NCBI RefSeq assembly: GCF_007655135.1
Contig: NC_045134.1
Coordinates: 18,376,568 to 18,440,567, forward strand
Length of the DNA: 64,000 nt
From: Punica granatum
Lineage: Eukaryota; Streptophyta; Magnoliopsida; Myrtales; Lythraceae
Direction of reading: 5' to 3'
Shown here: positions 12,919 through 23,841 of the stretch, in pieces
How positions within the stretch are numbered: position 1 is the first letter of the stretch
Layout of the letters: every line of letters starts with the position of its first letter
Position numbers and translations under genes: made by a program
The notes under the pieces: model-generated
What the model was told of the DNA's origin: nothing
The model's input: only the letters and a program-made list of their open reading frames with translations
Database searches by the model: none

Positions 12919-14516
12919 TCCGACTGTCGAAGGATAATGGGCAGCCTCCGCTTATGAGACATGGATATTGGGAGTTGAGGATGATATGAATGAGATGTGC
13001 GGAGTCACAGTACTGTCATAATTCTGTTGCGAGGAAATGCAACCCTATGGCTTTATTGATTGGTTGTGTTGTATATTGGTTGTCTGGTATGTTTGTTGGT
13101 GATGTGATGAGTGTTGAGATTGTCTGAAGATGTTCTGTAAAAGCCGTGTTGTTGTTGAAGTTTAGTCTATCAAGTGATTGTGTTGTGAATTTCTATGGAA
13201 TGCCGATGAATGGATATTTGATGTTTATGTGATATTGGATGTTAGGGAAATGGTTGGAAGAGTTGTGTGTGTATTTGTTAGTAGAACCTAAATTTAGTTA
13301 CTATATTGGATATAATTATTAATATAGTTGTGTGTGTATATATATATATATATATAGTATATGTGTGCGATGAGTTGATAGTTGGATTCGATGTGACTGT
13401 ATTATTTATTTGAATATTTGGTGGGTTGCAATTAAATATTTATTTAATAATAAGTCATTTTGCTTTGGAATATAGTATTTACTGAGATGCAGCTCACGCC
13501 ATGCATATCTTTTTCCAGATAAGCTTCTAGCTGCGCGGAAGAACCACTTTTTGATATCGGGGATCAGCTCGGAGAACTAGGTAAGGACTTTAGTTATTTG
13601 ATAGATATTCTTTTTGTATAGAATGGATTTGAAAATGTTACGATCTGAAAATTTTGTTTAGTGTATTATTGATGTTTAGAATTTGCTGGATTGATTATAT
13701 ATATTTTGGGGGATTTATGGAAAATAGGATTTTATGCAAATAGTTTTTACGTGATAATGGATTGGAGGAAATATAGGGGAAATTTTGCCGAAATTTCGGG
13801 TCGTGACAGCACTCATGAAGACAGAGATGTTAGAATGGAAGAGAGGTTCGTCAGGGAAGTAGGAGAAATTCTAGACATGTCTATGCCATCAAGAGCAAGT
13901 TCTCTCAGCTGCGTGAGATTACGTATAAGCCATCTGAAAGTATCATAGTCTATTGATAGAAGCCTTCGAGCATAGGAACCACAAAAAAGATCGAGTAAAA
14001 TTAGTCCGGAAAGGTGAGAGATCTCTAGTGGAGCAGGACCCTGGAAGGCAGAATGAGAGAGATTAAGATGCGTCATTCTGCCTAAAGTACCGAACCTGGG
14101 TGAAATTCTTGAGCCCTTGAAATGATTACCAGCAAGGTTGAAACGCCAAAGATTGGGGAGCGAGAAGAGAGTGCTGTTAAAATGGAGGGCTCCGAGGAGC
14201 CAACTGCAACTAAGGTCGAGGCCGATCACGTAATTTGTTGCTGAGTGGCATGTGATCCCATCCCATGAGCAGCAATCAGTGCCCTTCTTGCACGAGGCCG
14301 TCTTTGGATATGAAGTGATGGAGGCAAGTTCATTGCAGTAGTATTCAGAGGCACTTCTTGAGATGACGAATGAATTGCTAAACCGAAGCCAGGCTGCACA
14401 CTCATCGATATGGCTCCTATGCTGGGACGAATGGGATGATGTGGTGAGAACAGAAACATCTATTATAGAATGCCGTAGGAAAGCGAGGAGGAAAAGTAGA
14501 GGCAAATGTTCCTCAT

Positions 14517-14929
14517 GATCTTTTTACTAGTGCTGATCACTGACTAAGGATGAAATTGTCGTGTTATGATGGAATGAATTACCTTACGGTAACTCATTTC
14601 TTTTGATTCATCGTCCTTAACATATGTCTTTTTCTTTTGTCTTAGAGCCGATGATTAAGCTTTGGCTTGACCATCTCCTCCTTCACCAACTCTGGAATAT
14701 AATGAGCCATATGTCCGAACAGCATTCTGCCGGCAGAATTTTGATTTCAGAACATCAGCATCATCGGTTGACTGCATAACTTAACTTATAGATGTTCGAA
14801 TTAACAAGCTAGCTGCAAGAGCCTGCCCCAATTTACAATTAATTTCTTTTTTTATTCCTCAGAAACAATTGACTCAGCTTGTCTTTCACCAACCACCTCT
14901 TTGTTCTCATATACAATCCAGATATAGAT
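14517..14929. other. Former upstream region of the RLP pseudogene
   Basis: No coding signal. Some phrases resemble the upstream region of the RLP gene at 1599-4588 (for example the AAGCTTTGGCTTGAC segment near 14660), as expected for a duplicated promoter. Confidence 0.4.
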
Positions 14930-14955
14930 ATATAGATATAGACATAAATATATCT

Positions 14956-14996
<41 letters not shown>

Positions 14997-17335
14997 AAAC
15001 AAGATACGAGGTGGGCCAGGCCAGATGGCCTTAGAACGCTCCAATTCTGAATGAAATTTTCTCGATTTTTTAAATTTTTAAAATTTTAAATTATCTTTAA
15101 TTATAAAATTAGCAACAAAATCTTCTGAAATAATATTCCATTTAAAAAAAATCGAAAATACCATAAAATCTTTTGGATAATCTATAACTAAAGGCAATAT
15201 GAATTTTATAAATGGACTTTCTAGGTTTTTTAAATTTTAAAATTTTCGGAATTATTTTTAGATTAAAATATTTTTAAAAGATATTCCATCATAAAATCTG
15301 ATTTTTTGATTTCTTTAATTTTTATAATTATATATTATTTAATAATATTGAATTTTTTAATATGAAAAAGTTAATATTTCATCCCAAATGGACTTAGAAA
15401 GCTCTGTTTCTGAATGGAATTTTCTTATTTTTTGAGTTTCTTAAAATTAATGTAAAATATGTAAGAATTTTACGCGATAAAATTCGATAATTACACACAA
15501 ATTTCCTTACATATAAAGGATATATATATAAATTACAAATTCGATTAGACGAATAAAAATCCTGATCACATTCCATGAATCCACTGCCATTTTGACCTGC
15601 AAAACAACTGAGAGAATATATTTGGGGGTTGAGCTTGACACTCAATGAATAACCACAACCTAAACTAGTCGGATCATAGCACGGTTTCAGTCTTATTATA
15701 AAAATATCGTCGAGACCTCTAGAACTCAGATCGTCCTTGTGCCCTTCCCAGTTCCCAATCGCAATGACGACTCCACACTGGCAGTCTCTCTGCTCTAAGC
15801 AACCCTTTCTTACTGCTTGGCTTACGAATGGCTCAAGGCGCCACAGGATTCACTGACTCCCATCAATCTCATTTACACAACTCAATATCTCACTTCTCAT
15901 TTCCAAGTATCATAATCGATTATATAAAAATATATGCATGATCCGTGATATTGATATGGCCATGACAATGCAGTTCTAATAACTCCTTACAATCACAATA
16001 AAAAATACTAGTTTAAGCATAGGTTACTCACCTTGACAAGTCCCCCGAACATCAAAATAGAGAAACCAATTGTTCACTATTTTTCTAATAATTCTCTCAT
16101 TTGCTCTCGGCTTTTCTCTCAAACCGATAAACTTAAAATTGAATGAAGTGGCCGAGAATTGAACAAACACTAAATTTATATTGAAGAAGAATGGCGGTGG
16201 AAAGGATGAAATTGATTTTGATTTGGCCGTGTGGTAAGGAAGGGTGAAGGGAAACTAACACATGGAAAGCCAAATTAAAGCTTATCTTGCAAATAAGTAC
16301 ACATTAATAATTTATTAATTGCATTAAAATTGATAATGATAAGGAATATGAGGATGTGACAAAATCAAATTAGACCTACACATATAAGCGTGTACATGTA
16401 TGTAAAATTTTCAATTTAATAAATAATAGATGAAATTTGTAAATATGTATATTGAAGAAAATTCTCGGGATGTTACAATTAAATTATAATAAATTATAAA
16501 ATTAGCAACAAAATCCTCTAAAATAATATTCCATTTAATAAAATCGAATAGTACCATAAAATCTTTTGGATAATACGGTGATCTCTATTAAATACAATAT
16601 GAATTTTCTAAATGGAACTTTCTAGGTTTTTTAGATTTTTAAATTTTTGGAATTATTTTTAATAAAGAATATTTTTATTAAAAGATATCTCATCATAAAA
16701 TACGATTTCTTATTTTTAAACTTTTTATAATCTATATATTATTAAATAATCTTGAATTTTTAAAATAAAATTTTCATCACATAAATATTAACATGAAAAA
16801 GTATATATTATTATATGTTCATACATAATATAGTTTAGTATATATAATAAGAAAAAATATATATGAATTATATTGTTTTATAGATATCTATTTTTTAAAA
16901 TAGATTAGATAACATTTTGTAGATATATATGAAAAATTTCAATTGTTTTTACTTTTCCATTTTCTGAATTATTTTTAGTAAAGAATTTTTTTAAAAGATA
17001 TCTCATCATAAAATCCAATTTCCTTATTTCTGTAATTTTTATAATGTAGATAACATAATGTACTTGAAATAAATGAGAAGATTTTATTATATGTATAGAT
17101 ATTATTTAATAATCTCGAAAATATTTTTAAATTAAAAATTAATATTTCATAAGTAAATATTAACATCAAAATAAGTATATATATTAGTATATATTCATAC
17201 ATGATATAAAATATATATGGTTATGCGGACAACCTTAAGTATATATAGTAAGAAAAAGTATGTATGAATAATATATTTTTGCAAATATCTATTTTTAAAA
17301 ATAGACTAGATAATATATATATATATATATATATA
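14930..17335. repeat. AT-rich Helitron-like repeat copies, interrupted
   Basis: Very AT-rich sequence made of at least two tandem or truncated copies of the repeat also found at 29306-30742 and 33209-34366. Shared landmarks are a TA microsatellite start, then AAGATACGAGGTGGGCC, AGAACGCTCC, TGAATGAAATTTTCT, and repeated phrases such as ATATCTCATCATAAAAT. The second copy is split by the LTR at 15451-16477. No 3' CTAG-type end was identified here, so it may be truncated. No protein is encoded. Confidence 0.55.
15451..16477 (-). mobile_element. Solo-LTR-like element nested in AT-rich repeat, 1.03 kb
   Basis: On the minus strand it begins TGTAACATCCCGAGAATTTTC (shown in part) and its other end is TGTAAAATATG on the plus strand. 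It is flanked by attaa at 15446-15450 and 16478-16482. Removing it rejoins the surrounding repeat so that it matches the uninterrupted copy at 29380-29450 (...GAGCTTTTAAAATTTT then ...AAATTAGCAA), which supports the boundaries independently. No coding was seen. Related but decayed sequence occurs at 34470-35620. Confidence 0.65.
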
Positions 17336-17469
17336 TTTGTCATTTTTTCTTGTCACCTCTACTTTTGCTACTTTTCATCTTTTCGCCATGAATCACAGTT
17401 CATAAGGAATTTGAGAGTCCTAAAAATGGTCATTTGGTGGGTCCACGGACTTTGAGGCTGATCCTTCAG
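17336..17469. other. Junction between AT-rich repeat and viral remnant
   Basis: Short spacer with no recognised feature. Confidence 0.3.
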
Positions 17470-20235
17470 GACTGCACATATAATGAATTTTCTAGACCTG
17501 GGCTTGCATTTCCGTGAGAGAGCCGCCCTTGTGTAGATCGGCTAGTATCTGTGCTTTCATCTACAAAAATTGAATTTCTTATAACATCTAACAGAGGCGT
17601 CTTTCGTTTGTCAATTCACCTTTGAATAGCTTGTGGACATGTCTAATCTTTCTTACAACTTGGCCACCACTTGACCTTAAACTGTCTAGCGAGTTTAGAA
17701 AAATGATGACCACAACTATTGTGATTGATTTGTGGGCAATCTTCCGGAGGAATTCTTTCAATCTTGAAGTTCTAACAAAAAATCCATGGAACTAAAAATT
17801 GAGCAAAAAAGTGAAATCCTTTTGGTTTTGAACGTTCCTCTCTTTATGGTGATTTTATCTCCGAACATTTTCCATCCTTCGTACATTTTGGGCGGCAAAA
17901 TTTCTAGGAGCCCCATGAAAATCCCATCAGTCATAGAACCATTTTAGAAATTTTTCGTGTCTTACACCAGAAAAAAAAGACCATGTATGGGTGAAGCTGG
18001 AATAAAGAAAGGCTCGACTCTAGGCTGTAACATCATCTGCGTAATCGTAGGTTTTAGGAGAATAGGGTTGAGAGAACTTTCGTGGGGTGGTTAAAGAAGT
18101 GTTTCAGTTTGAAGGGAAAAGGATTTCCATGATCTTGGCCTTGTAATATAAGATCCTATTTGGATTATTTGTATCTGTATTTCCGTGATAATAATTGAGT
18201 TAGTATCTACAAGGATGTATTCATAAAATTCCCTAGTTTTCCCACCATTAATTGGAAAATTAGAACCTTTGGGATAAATTTTTTATGCAATTTCGTAAGG
18301 AGGAAGATTTTCGAATTTTGACTCTATGGGACATAAATGTACAGTAGCATTGACTAATGAATCCTTTCATATTATTGACTTTAGGATTAACTACTTGAGT
18401 AAAAGCAGAAGAAGGATAGGGAGTAGGAGGAGAGGGATAATGAAAAGGAAGATATGGAGCTGAAAGAGAATAAATAGTTTCTGACGTTATTTGTCTAAAA
18501 GTGGATGGAGAAATCAATGTAGGAGTTCTATATTGAGGATAAAGCAATGAAGATGAAGAAGGAGTAGTCAAGGTAGAAGGACTGGAAGATTTCCTTGTGT
18601 AAGACTCTTTGGTCTTGGGAAATCCTTTCGTATAAGACATTTTCCCCGTAGAAATTCTCTTGTAAGAAAATTTGGTAAAGAATTAGATTCTCCATTGATA
18701 AATTTAACTGGGAAAAGTACAAAAATCTCATTGTGATTTGAGGTTGAAACAAATTGAACCATGTGATTTTTTCAATGAACAAATAACACCCTATGGTTCA
18801 CTTTGTGAGACTTAATGGACTTCACCGTTAATTTTTTCGTCACTTTTGGTCCTCAAACTTTTGTTTTTCCATTATTACCCTCAAACTTTCAAATTTTTTC
18901 AATTTGGTCCTAAAATTCAGAAAAAAGAAAAAAAGAAAAAAAGGGCAAGGGGCCGGGGCTATCGGTCGGCAACTCCGACCCCACCACCGAGGTCGCATGC
19001 ATCCACACGGGATGCCGACAACCACGGAGGTGGGGTCCGGGCTGCAGATTGGCGGCCCCACCCCCAAATCGATTAGGATCTCAAACTCGAGATCCCGGTT
19101 GATTCGGGGGCTAGGGCCTCGACCCCACCTTCGAGATTTCTAGCGTCCTCTGTAGGTGTCGACAACCTTGGTGGTAGGGTCGGGGTCGCCAATCGACAGC
19201 CCAACACCCCCCTCCCTTTCCCCTCTTTTTTTTTTTCGAATTTTAGGACCAAATTACAAAAAAATTGAAAGTTTGAGGGTAATAATGACAAAAAAAGTTG
19301 TGAACCAAAAGTGATGAAAAAAATTAATGGTAAAATTTATTATGTCTCAGGAAGAGAATCATAAGGTGTTATTTGTCCCTAGAAAAACCACATGATCCAA
19401 TTTGTCTCAAACTCAAACCACAATAGGGTTTTTGTACTTTTCCCAATTTAATTTCGAAATCAAAACAAGATAAAATTACCAGCCATCTCACAAAAATCTG
19501 TTTGTGAACTAAATTTTGAACATCTTTTTGCAATGTCCCTTTCACACTTTTACAAAAAGGTCATAATAAAAACCTTATATTATAAAAGTCATCTTGAAAC
19601 TTGAAATACATAAAACAATTGATAAAACTTTTTTCTTAACTGTAGAATAAATTTCTTGTCGCCCTGTTCATATCGCGGAATAAAACCTTACAATTAAGTC
19701 TTTGTCAAACTTTTGCTTTAAAATTCTTTCGTATCCTATGTCTGATGCATCCCTTTTTAAAATGAGACTAACTTGAGGATGAGGTAGTCCTAAACATGGC
19801 AAATGATGTACCATGCAGAAGGATTTTTTCGTAATCTTTCAAATAAAGGTTTGCAAATTATTCGTAAGTTTGGAATAAAATCCGAAACATAATTCAGACA
19901 TCCTAGAAACCTTTAAAGTTGATTTTTATCTTTAATTTCGTTGGGAAATTTGCTTGCAAATTTATAGATCATGATATGGGTTTAATCGTGCCTTGGTAAA
20001 TATCATGACCTAAGAATCTAACCTTGGTTTGGAACAACCTCATTTTCGATGAAGACACTACTAATCCATTTTTCTTAATGATACGAAAAAATGCATGAAG
20101 ATGCTTAAAGTGCTAATCAATGTCTCTTGAAAAATACTAAAACATCACCTATATAAACTATAGTGAACTGTACAAGTGTCAATACTTTTATAATGTTATG
20201 ATTCCCCACTCATACTTCTACTGTTAATATATTCA
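17470..20235 (-). pseudogene. Endogenous pararetrovirus remnant (Caulimoviridae, florendovirus/petuvirus-like RT-RNase H)
   Basis: Minus-strand conceptual reading gives decayed reverse transcriptase and RNase H sequence in several frames, with many stops and shifts. Landmarks: the catalytic Y-x-D-D box reads Y-I-G-D at 20144-20155; a conserved post-palm segment with RFLGCLNY lies near 19888-19911; the end of RNase H with the NFLTREF motif lies near 18653-18676. A 734-bp MITE (18711-19444) is inserted between the last two. Downstream (18260-18640) is a Ser/Thr/Pro-rich open stretch of 126 codons, then more broken reading frame down to about 17470, likely from a following viral ORF. Family assignment rests on motif order and spacing recalled from plant pararetroviruses, not on a search. 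The catalytic Asp is lost and the copy is dead. Exact integration boundaries could not be seen. Confidence 0.75.
18711..19444. mobile_element. Mutator-like MITE, subfamily A, 734 bp, inside viral remnant
   Basis: Long terminal inverted repeats of roughly 200 bp start GGGAAAAGTACAAAAA and end with the reverse complement. The flanks are aatttaact (18702-18710) and aatttaatt (19445-19453), a 9-bp duplication with one mismatch, as expected for Mutator-type elements. The core is GC-rich (about 18950-19210) and itself partly palindromic, with CCGACCCCACCACCGAGG-like blocks. No transposase is encoded. A sister copy is at 34613-35277. Confidence 0.8.
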
Positions 20236-22112
20236 ACCACACATCTTTTTGACGATGTTCAATCGTGCCCGAGAACGAAGGAATCCAATTCAACATGTAT
20301 CGAGACCGAAGAATTGATCGGTTCAATACTTCAATTCAACATCAAAGTCAGCCGATATATTCAATAATTTGCTCAAAGGCACTTTGTTTCCATTTGTCCA
20401 CCAAACTTCTTTTCTTCATAATCTGTTCCTCCAACTATCCATAACTCGTAACCGTCACTAGCTACAAGCCATCACCTTAAAGGTCTGTGGACATCATTTG
20501 AACTGCCTTAAAGTCTGCACTGGTAGTCTGGAAGGGGTGAGTTCGGCCAAAAAGCAATACTATGTTCATCTCACCATGGAATTAATATGATTTCGGGGCC
20601 ACTTGTGTGAAATGGTGCATCCGTCCGTCTCTCATGTTTGACGACAACTTGAGTTGAAAAGCACATGGACCCCTCTTCCCATTATCGTGTAATCATTCCA
20701 AGTCTTTGCAGCTGAGAAATATTCCTGTTAGCTTTTCCGACGGGTTAAAAATCACAATCTTTTGGTGCACTTTGTCCCTCTTAACGGAGGTTTGTTACAT
20801 GGACGAATGACGACCAAGGCAACAAACTGACGATTCTAAAGATCTTGATTGACAGCATACTTGCTGTTGTTTCTTTCCCTCCGTCAAGTACACATCAAGA
20901 CTGATTAGAGATTCTCAATTTCTTCTCCTCCGTTAAAAATTTAATAGTATCAATTTATGATGGGTTTCCTTTACTGCAAGGTTTCTTATGGACTGCTGCT
21001 GCATTGCAATTTCCTCATCATCATGTGCTTCCGTACATGAAATGGGGTAAAATTAGTTTCCTCATGCTGTGTAACTCTCGTGGGGATTTGTTTTTCATGC
21101 TCTGTATTGTCCCTTCCCAAACTTTTACTTCCTCTTCAGATAGTATTGTATCACTTTGATCCTACCGCTTTAAGATGGATTGGATAGAAAATTAATTGAC
21201 GCAATCCCAATAATACATATACAGTAAATTCCTATCTAGCCAGCTGATGACTCGATTGGAGACTAGTTGATTCGGTTATATAGAAATGATGAAGGAATAT
21301 AAACTTGTGGAGATGGATCCATATGGAGTCAACCTCAGTCTTCTTGAGTAATGCTATTTAAATTAGCGTTTCTTAGGGGTCAAAAAGACATTAGTACAGA
21401 GAATTTCCCTCTTCTTTAACGACTTTTTGGCAATGGAGTTCTGTTCAATTGGAGTGTTGACCAAGTGACATGTACAATGTAGGCCCAAATTTAACAAATG
21501 TCTTAAGTTTATATATTGCAATTCGAAATAACATAGTTCTTGAGTTTCCACATAAAACAACCGATCGCGTAGCTGAGTCTTCAAATGTCTCGAAACTGCT
21601 AATACATGCTGAGACCTGAACTATTTTCTGCCATTTGCCTCGGGCAATTCAGTCGATGTTATTGCTATTGCCACCTTTATATAATGGGGCAGTGGATCAG
21701 CCTAAAAAATTTGCATTAGTAGTCTGGAAGGTGTGAGTTCGGCCAAAAAGCAATACTATGTTTAGCTCATGGTGGAATTGAAAATATTGGGCCAATTGTG
21801 AAACGGTGCATTTATCCGTCTTTTATGTTTGACGACAGCATGAATGCAGCGGCCACAGATACCGCATTGGCATCCGTGATCTGGTTCTGCCAGCAAAAAG
21901 TATCAAGGGGTAGATGTGAGACCCAACATATTTCGCACACACACACACACATAGAGGAAAAGGAAGGAAAAATTAAAAAAGAAAGGGAAAGAGAGTGAAA
22001 TGCTACTAGGCTGGTTTGTTTGGATGGGCCTCCAGCCTTTAAACCCGCATATCTCTTCCCTTCATGAAGCTTCCACCGCAACAATCTGTCACGGATAGGT
22101 ATGTTGCGTGAT
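20236..22112. other. Intergenic region with one duplicated block
   Basis: No gene was recognised. A block of about 135 bp occurs twice in direct orientation (about 20512-20650 and 21708-21843). It shares the phrases GTAGTCTGGAAGG, GAGTTCGGCCAAAAAGCAAT and TATGTTTGACGACA. A short CA microsatellite lies at about 21937-21952. The block repeats may be leftovers of RLP-cluster duplication. Confidence 0.5.
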
Positions 22113-23156
22113 CTCTAAGCCGTGTTACTCATTGGACTGTTTGTCTTTTTGCCTCTCTTCTTCTCAACCATCCTCATCAGCCATCTCGGCCTCCCAGTTT
22201 CCAGCAGAATGTAACTTGCTGATATCCCAAATGTAATTCCACATCCATAGCCCATTGCCACTGCCATCCGTTCAAGCCAATGCTCGGATCAGCAGTTATG
22301 TTGCAGGAAGATATGGCAATTCATCAGTCAAATACCAATAAGTATATCCTGCCATTCTATCCCGATGCTAGCTTACCCTTTTTAACAAATACACAGTTTT
22401 AGAGGTTTATGTCAAGCATGATGAGGTTATAATATAATATGAGAGGAGAGTGAAGATATCGGAACATGATGGGTCCATTTCATTTCTGGAAGCCCTCAAT
22501 GGGCCTTGACTAAACCAGATCCATGCTGGATAAGATGTCTTAATTCAAAATACATTGAAGTCAACCACCAAGTCCACTCTTCGTTTCCATCTTTGATTTA
22601 AATATTGATCAAGTAAGTGGAAAATGGTGGCAAGCTATACACATATATACAGTACATAACCTCACTTGATAGTCGTAATTATTCCGCGAGATCATTTTCA
22701 GATAAGGAATGATTACCATTAAGGCAAATGTACAAGATTAGTAGGGGGAAGATGTTGGTAGTTGGAGCAAAGACCACCGTAAAAACACGGAAAGGGATTG
22801 ATGAATATGCTCGGCTTTGATAATTGATGGGATTAATGCCCTTAGCTGCTGAGATTGTGAAATTAGTGAAAGCTAGAAATCAAAATATTGCACTACTGAG
22901 GGAAAAAAGTTTCTGAGTTTCCACTTCATCATGAAGAAATGGTATTCCTCCTGCAACACTTTTTTTACTCTCTCCCGTTGCCAATGCCAGTCAGATTTCC
23001 CACAGAAGTGGGGATGTTGCTGGTCATGTTGTCATCAGAAAGGTTGAGTCCCCTGAGTTCCTTCATATCTCCAATAAATTCTGGAATCTCTTTTTTGAAG
23101 AAGTTGCTGTTGTTAAAATGAATCAGTTTGACCGAATTGAACTGATTTGAACTCAA
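22113..23156 (-). pseudogene. RLP gene remnant (C-terminal and LRR fragments)
   Basis: Two pieces of an RLP gene survive. At 22113-22300 the minus strand encodes the transmembrane segment and basic tail (AMGYGCGITFGISASYILLE, then RPRWLMRMVEKK), ending in TAG; the splice donor found in the other paralogues is not preserved. At 22965-23156 a piece of two to three LRRs remains (EIPEFIGDMKELRGLNLS). The order is reversed relative to an intact gene: the LRR piece lies upstream on the minus strand as expected, but about 660 bp of unrelated or decayed sequence replaces the juxtamembrane region, and everything N-terminal of the LRR piece is missing. Confidence 0.8.
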
Positions 23157-23841
23157 TGGAGCAGTTTAACAGAGCTGTGTTTCCTGATGTCTTGAAACTG
23201 CACAACACGCAATGTGATTGAATTATTTATGACATTTGCCTTGGGGAGTTTGAGTGGATGTTATTAATAACTTTATTGGGAGAAACTTTCCACTCTCCGG
23301 AATGTGAGAATCTTGGCCGTGTGACCTCCCATGTTAAAAAAGCTGCTACAGAGGATTGCGGGAACAGATTCAGGGTAGGAGGTTGTGAGGTTGCAAAAGT
23401 CCAGATACTCTCCCTGAACAGCTTATGACTGTTGATGGAACTCGTAGGACATTGAGGCTCTAGTCCTCGCTCAAAATTTTTGAGTTATGCAAAGTCTGAT
23501 TGACACACTGAGCTTATAATCTTCAGTTTGTTAGATTAGATTTGTGCTCCCCAAAATTTGTCTCTGCCGTGCACCGAGGGGATTGGTGATATTGAGTCCC
23601 GCCTTGTCTAAAAACTAAAACAGACTCGGATGAGATGGCTTTGATTGGAATCCGACTCTTCAATATATTATAGACAAAAAGGATATTACATATTATGACT
23701 AAGACACGGCTGAGGACACACATTATTATTGCCCTTCTACTTCAAACCACAGAGAAAAAAAATGCTGCAGGAAAATAAATTGCGATTTCCCTATTTCGAT
23801 ATGGAAGACTCCACGCACCATCATTCGCCTTGTCTGCCTTC
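23157..23841. other. Interval between RLP remnant and intact RLP gene
   Basis: No coding signal. The right-hand part (about 23760-23841) is likely the 3' UTR of the RLP gene on its right, since the terminal exon continues into it. Confidence 0.4.

Larger units (their letters stand above)
10370..13808 (-). mobile_element. Solo-LTR-like element inside RLP pseudogene, 3.44 kb
   Basis: On the minus strand the element runs from TGTCACGACCCG (right end, 13808) to CGGGTCTCACA (left end, 10370). It is flanked by an exact 5-bp duplication gcact at 10365-10369 and 13809-13813. Its terminal sequences and internal minisatellite match the element at 5203-7592, so both belong to one family. No gag or pol frames and no internal LTR pair were seen. 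A Tourist-like MITE (11537-11768) is nested in it, which explains part of its extra length. Confidence 0.85.
7992..14516 (-). pseudogene. LRR receptor-like protein pseudogene, split by an LTR insertion
   Basis: Broken paralogue of the two intact RLP genes. The 5' part (13814-14516) keeps the N-terminal cap (CCSWDGITC) and first LRRs. The 3' part (7992-10369) keeps later LRRs, the transmembrane segment (WRAVLMGYGCRLAFRISAVY), the basic tail and a terminal exon (7992-8013, after an intron at 8014-8107) encoding RSTRRQ then stop. The 3439-bp LTR at 10370-13808 lies between them with target duplication gcact. Other damage is visible: a frameshift just after the ATG at 14516 (the signal peptide continues in another frame), a TGA and a 1-nt shift at 13814-13820 beside the insertion, and further frame changes between 8700 and 10370 that cut the LRR region into several short frames. 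A functional product is very unlikely. Confidence 0.9.

Noticed and set aside
12507..13400. AT/GT-rich palindromic runs as a regulatory region
   Set aside because: They are internal LTR sequence and simple repeats.
5203..13808. The two TGTCACGACC elements as the LTR pair of one retrotransposon
   Set aside because: They are in opposite orientations and each has its own, different 5-bp target duplication, so they are independent insertions.
10370..13808. Cut-and-paste DNA transposon with inverted ends
   Set aside because: The ends are only loosely inverted, and TG...CA with a 5-bp duplication fits an LTR better.
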